Source: CAYGWX01 sp964353855 [NCBI: uncultured bacterium] (lineage in GTDB: Bacteria; Edwardsbacteria; CAYGWX01). From it: a stretch of DNA of 27,547 nt. The position numbers and the translations under genes are program-made. The stretch lies in assembly GCA_964353855.1 (NCBI GenBank), contig CAYGWX010000026.1, forward strand, positions 1 through 27,547, in the 5' to 3' direction. Below are positions 16,741 through 23,134 of the stretch, in pieces; the first letter of the stretch is position 1, and each line of letters opens with the position of its first letter. The notes beneath the pieces were generated by a model. The model did no database searches, was not told the origin of the DNA, and saw only the letters and a list, made by a program, of their open reading frames with translations.

Positions 16741-16798
16741 CAACAACCCGTAGTGGTTAGGGGGTATATAATATACGATATATTGTGGTGAAAGTCAA
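16741..16798 (-). promoter_or_regulatory. nrdJ promoter with candidate tandem NrdR boxes
   Basis: On the minus strand TTGACT (+ 16793-16798), 17 bp and TATATT (+ 16770-16775) form a near-consensus promoter. Between and over these lies CCACAATATATCGTAT (+ 16773-16788), which agrees at 13 of 16 positions with the NrdR-box consensus (ACACWATATWGTGT-like, as I recall it). A weaker match with arms ACAA and TAGTG lies at 16741-16756, 32 bp away centre to centre, the spacing usual for NrdR pairs. The promoter call is strong. The operator call is moderate. Confidence 0.6.
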
Positions 16799-16911
16799 GG
16801 GGCTAAATGATAATTTTGTAACTTTTTTTGCTGGTTTTGGAACACAAAATGCGTGTACTTCGTTCCCCCTTTCACAAGCCGGGGTCTTGGATGTTGGCTA
16901 ACCCCTTTATT

Positions 16912-16951
16912 TATAACGATAAGAAAGCCTTCCTTGTTATAGGGAAGGCTT
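16912..16951 (-). terminator. probable terminator of the Ycf48-like gene
   Basis: On the minus strand AAGCCTTCC and GGAAGGCTT pair (+ 16925-16933 and 16943-16951), followed by TCTTATCGTTATAA. It lies about 100 bp past the stop codon at 17049. Confidence 0.65.
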
Positions 16952-17007
16952 GACTGGGATGATGAAGCCGTTAACTTATCTGTTCTGCTTAACCGCCGTT
17001 ACTGTCG

Positions 17008-17039
17008 AACTGTCCAACCGTCTAACCGTCTAACGCCGT
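17008..17039. repeat. 8-bp tandem repeat, four units
   Basis: Units start at 17008, 17016, 17024 and 17032. The two middle ones are identical (AACCGTCT) and the outer ones differ by a few bases. It lies just after the stop codon of the Ycf48-like gene. Confidence 0.55.
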
Positions 17040-17048
17040 TCCTTCTTA

Positions 17049-19241
17049 CTATCTTATCAGCACCACCTTGCTCATCTCCCGGTGCTCCCCGGCCTCCAGC
17101 CGTATCAGATACACCCCTGCGGGGACAGTCCGACCCCTCTCATCTCTTCCGTCCCAGACGGCTTGGTTGACCCCCGCAGGCTGTAGGTGTGCACGGCCGT
17201 GCGCCTTCCCCAAGTCCTTCAATAACTGCCCAGCGATGTTGTAGACCTTCAGGCTGATTGGGGAAGGAGATGAAAGCTGGTAGCTGATGTGCGTTTTCTC
17301 ACCAAACGGGTTTGGGCTTATTCGTAATGCCGCATTCCGCGTTCCGAACTCCGCATTCCGGGCTTCTTCCACCCACACTCCTCCGTCCGTGGTTTTCAGT
17401 ATTGTACCGCCCCATCCAACAATATATCCGGTACGGTCATTATTGGGAAAGTAGACTGAATAAAGCCAATTAAATGTGATTGATAGCATTCTTTCCCAAT
17501 TTTCTCCGCCATTTGTTGTTTTTAAGATAAGTCCCTGTCTTCCTGTAGCGTAACCGGTTTGTGCGTCTGCTGGAAAATGGACAGAAAAAAGAGAGGTTTC
17601 TGAGATTGAGAATTGTCTGGCCCAGCTACTGCCGCCGTTCGTTGTCTTCAGAATGACACCGCCGTTAGAGCTCCCGATCACATAACCTGTTTGGGTATCT
17701 ACTGGAAATTGAACTCTGCGAGGGAAAACCGTTGTATCCCAAGCTTGACTAATCCAATGGTCTCCTCCGTCGCTCGTCTTTAAAATGGACCTACCGAGGG
17801 CATAGCCGGTTTGGGCGTCTACGGGGAATTGGACCGCGACGATGTTATCCGTTGTCCCTGCGTTCTGGCTTGCCCACTGCGCTCCGCCATCCGTCGTCTT
17901 TAGTATGGTACCCGAATCCCCGACGATAAAACCGGTCTGTGCGTTCTCTGGAAAATGGACATCCCATAAAACAGGGGTTACTCCTGGATATTGCCTTGTC
18001 CAAGTGACACCGCCGTCCGTTGTTTTTATTATAGTGTTCGTAGAAATAAACCAGGTCCCGCCGACAGCATATCCGGTGTCGACATTCCCTGGGAAATAAA
18101 CTGAATTAAGGGCGTCATTTGTCCCTGAAATTTGGCTTTCCCAATTTTTCCCTCCATCGTTGGTTTTTAAAATAGCACCAGTTTTAATAATAGTGCTCGT
18201 TCCGCCTGTGGTATACCCGGTCTGATCATCAACTGGAAAATGAAGGGCGGAGAGGTCTTGGCGGGTGCCGGGGGATAGGTTTTCCCAGGTTTCCCCTCCA
18301 TCCTCTGTCTTTGCAATACTTCCTAATCCCCCAACGACATAGCCCGTCTGCTCCCCAGAGGGGAAATGCCCAAAATAAAGTTGCCCATTTGTACCCACGG
18401 TTTTCCTCACCCATGTTGTCCCTCCATCCGTGGTTTTTAAGACGATGTCCATGTCTGCCACAGCGTAGCCGGTTTGGTCATTCACCGGAAATTGGACCGA
18501 ATTTAGAGGGCGAGGGCAGCTCGAATTCTGGTTCACCCATGTCGTCCCCCCATCCGTAGTTTTAATAATTATTGCCGGATTTGGCCATTCTGCACAACCT
18601 ACCACGTAACCCGTCTGGGCATCCGCCGGAAAATGAACCGAGGAGAACCAGGAGGTTCTTCCCGAATCTTGTATTGCCCAAGTCGTTCCTCCGTTAGTGG
18701 TTTTTAGGACGACCGCATTTTCTCCAACTGCGTAACCCGTCTGAGCGTCTACCGGGAAATGTACGGCGTAAAGGTGGCGGGTCGAGTCTTGCCTGATCCA
18801 ACTCCCTCCTCCATCCGTGGTCTTCAGAATGCCCTGGCCGACTACATACCCGGTCAGGGCATCCACCGGAAAATGGACAGCAAGGAACCATTGGAGGGGG
18901 TCCGAGAACAGCCCTGCCCAGTGTGACCCGCCATCCGTGGTCTTCAGGATTAAACCGCCATCGCCAACTGCATAGCCAACCTGGTCGTCTACGGGGAAAT
19001 GAATGGACATTAGGGTTTTCGTCGTGCCCGAAGTTAGAATCATCCAATTTCTTCCGCCATCGGTGGTCTTGATAATGGTCCCGTACTCTCCCGCTGCATA
19101 GCCGGTAAGTGGGTCAATAAAACAGACTCCCCTCAATGAATGCCCCTGCGGCAGAGGATTCTGCCAGAACCAGCCGGCCTGTCCGAGTCCGGGCAATAAA
19201 AACAGCACGGCCGGGATCAAGATGAATCGTAGATATTTCAT
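17049..19241 (-). CDS. secreted Ycf48-like repeat beta-propeller protein with sorting domain
   Basis: The ATG at 19241 (730 residues) has AGGAGG 5 nt upstream and a promoter 60 nt above it. The longer in-frame reading to 19340 runs through the -10 and -35 and is not real. A signal peptide (MKYLRFILIPAVLFLLPGLGQA) is followed by 14 repeats of 38-48 residues with consensus GYAVGxxGxILKTTDGGxxW and VHFPVDAQT. This is the Ycf48/Hcf136-type blade, known from photosystem II assembly factors but common in unrelated secreted proteins; no photosynthetic role is implied. A linker rich in 7-bp units leads to the sorting domain (ISPNPF, VYNIAGQ, WDGRDERG, GVYLIRL, end KVVLIR). Its base composition is visibly lower in GC than its neighbours. 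The function is probably binding or surface display. Confidence 0.88.
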   Translation of the reverse strand: MKYLRFILIPAVLFLLPGLGQAGWFWQNPLPQGHSLRGVCFIDPLTGYAAGEYGTIIKTTDGGRNWMILTSGTTKTLMSIHFPVDDQVGYAVGDGGLILKTTDGGSHWAGLFSDPLQWFLAVHFPVDALTGYVVGQGILKTTDGGGSWIRQDSTRHLYAVHFPVDAQTGYAVGENAVVLKTTNGGTTWAIQDSGRTSWFSSVHFPADAQTGYVVGCAEWPNPAIIIKTTDGGTTWVNQNSSCPRPLNSVQFPVNDQTGYAVADMDIVLKTTDGGTTWVRKTVGTNGQLYFGHFPSGEQTGYVVGGLGSIAKTEDGGETWENLSPGTRQDLSALHFPVDDQTGYTTGGTSTIIKTGAILKTNDGGKNWESQISGTNDALNSVYFPGNVDTGYAVGGTWFISTNTIIKTTDGGVTWTRQYPGVTPVLWDVHFPENAQTGFIVGDSGTILKTTDGGAQWASQNAGTTDNIVAVQFPVDAQTGYALGRSILKTSDGGDHWISQAWDTTVFPRRVQFPVDTQTGYVIGSSNGGVILKTTNGGSSWARQFSISETSLFSVHFPADAQTGYATGRQGLILKTTNGGENWERMLSITFNWLYSVYFPNNDRTGYIVGWGGTILKTTDGGVWVEEARNAEFGTRNAALRISPNPFGEKTHISYQLSSPSPISLKVYNIAGQLLKDLGKAHGRAHLQPAGVNQAVWDGRDERGRTVPAGVYLIRLEAGEHREMSKVVLIR
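17331..17365 (-). repeat. in-frame 7-bp tandem tract in a protein linker
   Basis: Units start at + 17331, 17338, 17345, 17352 and 17359 (CGCATTC, CGCGTTC, CGAACTC, CGCATTC, then a diverged one). On the coding strand they encode the RNAEFGTRNA linker directly before the sorting domain of the Ycf48-like protein. Confidence 0.65.
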
Positions 19242-19307
19242 CGCTTCCTCCTTTCCGTGCTTATGGGTTTGAACAGCACTCCTGTATCTGCTCCTAAAGA
19301 CCCTTGT

Positions 19308-19336
19308 ATTATAAGGCTTGGCCCGGTTTTTGTCAA
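19308..19336 (-). promoter_or_regulatory. promoter of the Ycf48-like gene
   Basis: On the minus strand TTGACA (+ 19331-19336), 17 bp, TATAAT (+ 19308-19313), a perfect consensus in both hexamers. Transcription would start near 19301, leaving a leader of about 60 nt. Confidence 0.88.
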
Positions 19337-19380
19337 GCACTCATTTTGTCTTTTTTATCGGCCTCCGTGTCTTGGGGGTT

Positions 19381-19407
19381 GATCCGTGTAATCCGTGAAA
19401 TCCATGG
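19381..19407. repeat. 9-bp tandem repeat, three units
   Basis: Units start at 19381, 19390 and 19399 with the shared core ATCCGTG (ATCCATG in the last). It is preceded by CCGTGTCTTGGGGGTT, a phrase I recall seeing next to such repeats in other genomes. Confidence 0.55.
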
Positions 19408-19467
19408 TTCCTTTTTTCCTTCCCCGAATCCCGCCCTACCCGTCCCCGATGCCTGCGCTCACAATTA

Positions 19468-19599
19468 GCGCGAAGTTGGCGTGAAGTTAGTGTTAAGTTA
19501 GTGTTAAATTAGACTTAAATTAGTGTTAAATTAGACACAACTTAGTGTGAACTTGGCGGGAACATGGCGGGAACTCGGCGGGAACAGGGCGGGAGGTGT
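19468..19599. repeat. degenerate 11-bp tandem array, twelve units
   Basis: Twelve consecutive 11-bp units run without a break (starts 19468, 19479, 19490 and so on to 19589). Neighbouring units differ by only a few bases, but the ends have drifted apart: early units resemble GCGTGAAGTTA, middle ones GTGTTAAATTA, late ones GCGGGAACTCG. The shared frame is G, any base, G or C, two variable bases, AA, two variable bases, T or A-rich end. No gene covers it. Confidence 0.85.
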
Positions 19600-19745
19600 T
19601 CCTATAGTCTGTTGCTGTATCGTGGGTTATGTCTGAGCGGGGGATGAGCTGGGAGGGGCTTGTTATTAGAAATGAGTGCGCAAGGGTTTGAAAATCATTG
19701 TGTTATGCCTGTTTACCGTTTGTCCGGGATGGCATTCTGTCTCCC

Positions 19746-19778
19746 GGGGAACAGAAAAGGGGCACCAAAAGGTGCCCC
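19746..19778 (-). terminator. terminator of the amn/lipoprotein/TPR operon
   Basis: On the minus strand GGGGCACC, TTTT loop, GGTGCCCC (+ 19759-19778) is followed by TTTTCTGTTCCC. It lies 20 bp beyond the TPR gene stop codon. Confidence 0.9.
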
Positions 19779-19798
19779 GTAGAGTTGCTGAGTAAGGT

Positions 19799-20662
19799 CT
19801 ACTTCTTTTCTTCCTCGTCCTCTTTCAGGATGTCCTGGATGACCTCGTCCACGGTCCCTAAGTGGGGGTAGAGCTCGGAGAGGCGGCGGGCGTACTGGAA
19901 GGCGCGCTCGAAGTCCTCGCGCAGGTCCAGGGAGAGGAGCATGGCCCGCTTGAGGCTGGCCGGGTCCTGGTGGCGCGTCAGGGGGACCTTGTCGAAGCAC
20001 TCCAGGGCCTCTTCGTATTTCCCCTCGTCGAACAGCACGTTCCCCATGTAGGAACGGGCCTCGTGGAACCGCGGGGCCATCCGCAGGGCCTTCTCCAGGT
20101 GTTTCTTGAAACCGGCCAGGCCGAGGTGTTGCTCGCAGATGCCCAGCCCGAGCTCGATCTCCGGGGATTCGTATCCCATGGACGCCAGCTTGCCGTAGTT
20201 CTCCCGGGCCAGGGTCCAGCGCTCGTTCCGTACCAGGGCCCGGCCCATGGCCACGCCCACCATCGGGTCCTCCTCGTAGTTCCGGTCCATGATCCGCCGG
20301 AACAGGGTTTCGCCTTCCCCCCAGCGGGAGAAGTTGAGCAGGCACTCCCCCAGGCCCAGGAGGATCTCCACGGATTCCGGGGCCAGGCGGCAGGCCTGCC
20401 CGAAGGCCTGATGGGCCAGGACATACTCCTCCTGACCGAGGTAGGAGTGGCCCAGGCCGGCCAGCAGATCCGGGTTCCCCGGGTGCAGAGCCAGGCCCTC
20501 CCGGAAGAGCCGGACGGCCTTGGAGAACTTCCCCGAGCGCCAGAGTTTCTGTCCTTCCAGTTCGTAGTCCTGGCTGTCCCGGTAGCGGATCGGCCGGACC
20601 GGGTTCTTGGCCCGGGGCCTTGACCTCGGGCTGTTGGGCGGGTTTCCTTTCTTTCGGCTCAT
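19799..20662 (-). CDS. TPR-repeat protein
   Basis: The 287 residues start with a basic, proline-rich segment (1-30) without a signal peptide. They then form tetratricopeptide repeats: the first clear pair is EGQKLWRSGKFSKAVRLFREGLALHPGNPDLLAGLGHSYLG split over about residues 31-74, and further helical pairs run to about 240. TPRs bind other proteins, and the partner is unknown. The C-terminus is acidic (KEDEEEKK). The start has only a weak GAG upstream. The gene is the last of a three-gene minus-strand operon, 62 bp after the lipoprotein gene. Confidence 0.85.
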   Translation of the reverse strand: MSRKKGNPPNSPRSRPRAKNPVRPIRYRDSQDYELEGQKLWRSGKFSKAVRLFREGLALHPGNPDLLAGLGHSYLGQEEYVLAHQAFGQACRLAPESVEILLGLGECLLNFSRWGEGETLFRRIMDRNYEEDPMVGVAMGRALVRNERWTLARENYGKLASMGYESPEIELGLGICEQHLGLAGFKKHLEKALRMAPRFHEARSYMGNVLFDEGKYEEALECFDKVPLTRHQDPASLKRAMLLSLDLREDFERAFQYARRLSELYPHLGTVDEVIQDILKEDEEEKK

Positions 20663-20724
20663 CTCAGGCAGGTTCTTTGCTCGTCTTCAATGATAGCAGA
20701 CTCCGCTTCTCCTTGTCAACGGGC

Positions 20725-21426
20725 TCAGGGATTGCGCTGCTGGTAGTAGGGATTGGAAGTCTGGGCCTCGCGGGCCTTCTGCAGGGCGAGGACGTCCCTG
20801 GAGGACTTCCGGGGAAGGGCGAACCGGCCGGAGAGCTTGAGGTTCATCTCCTTGGGCTGGGAATCCGCCACCCTCCCGGCCGCCCTCTTGCCGACCAGGG
20901 CCAGGTCCAGGGTGCCCTTCACGCTGTCCGGGGTCGCGGCCTCGAAGACCACCACGCCCTGCCCCCTCCGAGCCTGAAAGAAATCCGCATCGGGCGTGTT
21001 GTAGGAGATGAAAAGAACGCCCTTGAACTTTTCCTTGGAGATCGAGTCCGTGCCCGCGGCGAGCCCGGGGAGCTGGAGGGACAGGACGTGCGTGCCGTCC
21101 CCGCCCAGCGTGTCCTCGTGCCTCAGGTAGAGCAGGGCGGCCTTTCCGGGCTTGGCCTTGATGAAGTAACCGGTGAGCATGTCGGACTCCAGGCCGGCCT
21201 TGGTGTCTTCATAGGCCAGGGTCTCGCCCTCGGCGGCGAAGCCCTGCTCGAAATCCAGGCCGTAGGGCTTCTCGTTCTCAAAGGCGATCTGCACGCTCTT
21301 GGGAATTTCAGGAACGTACGTCCCCGTCGTATCATTTCCCTGGTTCCGAGGCTTGGACGGCCGGCATCCGACCAGCGCAATCAGGACCAGGGCAACCGCC
21401 CACCCGCACTTTACGCGCATCATCAT
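20725..21426 (-). CDS. putative lipoprotein of unknown function
   Basis: Starting at the ATG triplet near 21426 (AAAGGA upstream; ATG 21426, 21423 and 21420 are alternatives) the 233-residue protein has a lipoprotein signal: MMMRVK, a hydrophobic stretch, then LVGC with the lipidated Cys21. A longer GTG start at 21474 would overlap amn and hide the signal. The mature part looks like a soluble beta-rich domain (YFIKAKPGKAALLYLRHED; GVVVFEAATPDSVKGTLDLALVG) and contains no motif I recognise. It lies 41 bp after amn and before the TPR gene, likely in the same transcript. Confidence 0.75.
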   Translation of the reverse strand: MMMRVKCGWAVALVLIALVGCRPSKPRNQGNDTTGTYVPEIPKSVQIAFENEKPYGLDFEQGFAAEGETLAYEDTKAGLESDMLTGYFIKAKPGKAALLYLRHEDTLGGDGTHVLSLQLPGLAAGTDSISKEKFKGVLFISYNTPDADFFQARRGQGVVVFEAATPDSVKGTLDLALVGKRAAGRVADSQPKEMNLKLSGRFALPRKSSRDVLALQKAREAQTSNPYYQQRNP

Positions 21427-21467
21427 GAGTCCTTTCTTATCTCCGCTCGCTTGGTATTCCCTTCTGG

Positions 21468-22247
21468 TTACCACTCCGCCTGCACCCGCGACAGGAACTT
21501 GGCCTCCTCGGCCTGGATCCGGAACATGGTCTTGATCCCGATGTCCAGGTGGGTCTGGCTGAACCGGTCGAAGATCTCCCGGGAGCTCTCCTTGGTCTTA
21601 ATCCCCTCCCGACGCAAGGGGAGGTCCGAGACCAGCATCAGGGCCCCGATGCGCACCCCCCGGGCATAGGCCGCGGCGAAGAGCGTAGCCGTCTCCATGT
21701 CGATGGCGATCACCCGCTGCTCCCTGAGCTCCTTGATGAAGGCTTCGTTGAACTCCCACATCCGGTAGTCCGTGGTCTTCATGATCCCGGTCTTGTACTC
21801 CAGCCCGAGCTCGTGAACTTCCTTGCTGAGGTAGCGGTTCACCCGGAAGGAGGGCAGGGCCGGGACCGCGGGATGAAGGTAATGGTGCGAGGTTCCCTCG
21901 TCCCTGATGGAGGCCGTGGGGATGAGGTAGTCCCCGACCTCCAACCCGTCGTCTATCCCCCCGCACATGCCCAGCATGATGACCACCGTGGGGTCGGTGT
22001 ACGACAGGATGTCCATGGCCATCCCGGCCACCGGAGACCCGATCCCGAAGTCCAGGATGGTGAGGTTCTTCTCCTTCCAATGAGCCGCCTTCCAGTTGAA
22101 GCCCCTGACCTCGGTGCGGGCCAGCCCGGCGAACCCCTCCACGTACTTGGCGAAGTTGGTGAGGAGGACGTACTTCCCGAAATCCGCGACCGGGCTTCCG
22201 GTGTAGCGCTCCAGCGCGTCGTGAGAGATCTGGTCGGGCCTCTGCAT
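21468..22247 (-). CDS. amn: AMP nucleosidase (short form)
   Basis: Hydrolyses AMP to adenine and ribose 5-phosphate, a purine salvage or energy-balance step in the cytosol. The 259 residues form one nucleoside-phosphorylase-fold domain: FGIGSPVAGMA (67-77), GMCGGID (93-99), TTDYRMWEF (158-166), IDMETATLFA (182-191) and the presumed catalytic Asp208 in VSDLP. The N-terminal regulatory domain of the E. coli enzyme is absent, as in the short forms known from Bacteroidetes. A different nucleotide substrate cannot be excluded. The ATG has no ribosome site and lies only about 3 nt from the predicted transcription start, so the mRNA is probably leaderless. It heads an operon with the lipoprotein and TPR genes. 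Confidence 0.9.
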   Translation of the reverse strand: MQRPDQISHDALERYTGSPVADFGKYVLLTNFAKYVEGFAGLARTEVRGFNWKAAHWKEKNLTILDFGIGSPVAGMAMDILSYTDPTVVIMLGMCGGIDDGLEVGDYLIPTASIRDEGTSHHYLHPAVPALPSFRVNRYLSKEVHELGLEYKTGIMKTTDYRMWEFNEAFIKELREQRVIAIDMETATLFAAAYARGVRIGALMLVSDLPLRREGIKTKESSREIFDRFSQTHLDIGIKTMFRIQAEEAKFLSRVQAEW

Positions 22248-22256
22248 GATATGATT

Positions 22257-22285
22257 ATCATACCATGTTTGAAAAGGAGAGTCAA
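22257..22285 (-). promoter_or_regulatory. promoter of amn, predicted leaderless
   Basis: On the minus strand TTGACT (+ 22280-22285), 17 bp, TATGAT (+ 22257-22262). Transcription should start near 22250, next to the start codon at 22247. A perfect 6-bp inverted repeat ATGATA/TATCAT (22246-22251 and 22256-22261) covers the start codon and the -10 and could be an operator. Confidence 0.75.
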
Positions 22286-22320
22286 GGGGCGCCGGGAAAG
22301 GGAGACCCCGGAAAAGGGGG

Positions 22321-22350
22321 TTGACTTTGCCCCCCGGTTTAATTTATGAT
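22321..22350 (+). promoter_or_regulatory. promoter of the ion channel gene, predicted leaderless
   Basis: TTGACT (22321-22326), 18 bp, TATGAT (22345-22350). The expected start of transcription (about 22357) coincides with the ATG at 22358. The 35-bp core between this -35 and that of amn is the whole divergent control region. Confidence 0.7.
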
Positions 22351-22357
22351 TTCCTCC

Positions 22358-23080
22358 ATGACCCCGCCCGAAAAAGAAGACCGCTACGCCTTCCTCCGGG
22401 CCCGGCTCCACCTGCCCATGGCCCTGCTGGGCGTGGTCTGGGTGGTGTCGATCGGCTTGGAGTTCACCCTGGGACCCGCCCATCCGGCTAAGCAGTCCCT
22501 CTTCTTTCTGGACTGGGCCATCTGGGCTCTGTTTCTATCCGAGTACGTCATGTTCCTCGTCTTGGCCAAGGACCGGCGGCGCTACGTCCGAGAGCACATC
22601 CTGGACCTGGTCATCCTCCTCCTCCCCGCGTTCCGGATCCTGCGCCTGGGCCGGGTCCTGGTGATCCTGCGGGGCACGGCCATCCTGGGCGAAACCCTTC
22701 GCGAGGCCTGGTCCGTGCTCCGGAAGAGGAAGTTCCACTACCTCCTCGTCCTGAACGCCGCCGCGGTCGGGTCCGGCTCGATCCTCGTTCATCTGGCCGA
22801 GGCTCCGGCGAACCCCTTTTTCGCCACCTACGGCAATTGCCTATGGTGGACCCTCGTGACCATGACCACGGTGGGCTACGGAGACATGTATCCCCTCACC
22901 GCTGCGGGGAAGGTCACCGCGGTCGTGCTCATGCTCCTGGGCATCAGCCTGCTCTCCTATTTCGCGGCCAGCCTGGCCTCCTGGTTCGTGGAGAAGGACC
23001 TGGCGGGAGAGGAGAAGCGCCTGGTCAGGCTGGAGGGGAAAATGGACGAATTATTGAAGAGGACAGAGAAGCAAGTGTAG
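22358..23080 (+). CDS. voltage-gated-type potassium channel subunit
   Basis: Integral membrane protein of 240 residues with six predicted segments: about 18-36, 48-70, 79-91, an S4-like helix 92-107 with arginines 93, 96, 99 and 105, 126-146, and 183-205. The pore loop carries the potassium selectivity filter TTVGYGD (170-176). The C-terminus (about 215-238) is a short charged coiled coil that may help tetramer assembly. I chose ATG 22358 because ATG 22346 lies inside the -10 element. The mRNA is probably leaderless. The flavoprotein gene follows after 54 bp. Confidence 0.88.
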   Translation: MTPPEKEDRYAFLRARLHLPMALLGVVWVVSIGLEFTLGPAHPAKQSLFFLDWAIWALFLSEYVMFLVLAKDRRRYVREHILDLVILLLPAFRILRLGRVLVILRGTAILGETLREAWSVLRKRKFHYLLVLNAAAVGSGSILVHLAEAPANPFFATYGNCLWWTLVTMTTVGYGDMYPLTAAGKVTAVVLMLLGISLLSYFAASLASWFVEKDLAGEEKRLVRLEGKMDELLKRTEKQV

Positions 23081-23134
23081 CGGGTTATCGCGTAAACCCA
23101 AAGGCTATGATACAGAGTATGAGGATTCAGGCAA

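Larger units (their letters stand above)
16574..17048. other. intergenic region with nrdJ leader, promoter and repeats
   Basis: From left to right it holds a leader of about 190 nt for nrdJ, the palindrome, the promoter/operator, AT-rich DNA without recognised signals (16800-16920), a hairpin for the next minus-strand gene, and an 8-bp tandem tract. I see no cobalamin riboswitch hallmarks in the leader. Confidence 0.6.
19341..19798. other. gene-free interval with short tandem repeats
   Basis: It contains a 9-bp tandem (19381-19407), an 11-bp tandem array (19468-19599) and the terminator of the TPR gene. I see nothing recognisable in 19600-19750, and no open frame with a ribosome site. Confidence 0.65.

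Noticed and set aside
16574-16763. Cobalamin riboswitch in the long leader of the B12-dependent reductase
   Set aside because: The leader has suitable length, but I could not find the conserved B12-box core or the expected stem layout. The main structure is the dispersed palindrome.
19242-19340. N-terminal extension of the Ycf48-like protein
   Set aside because: The extension would be translated from DNA holding the -35 and -10 of the gene's own consensus promoter. The ATG at 19241 has AGGAGG and a signal peptide.
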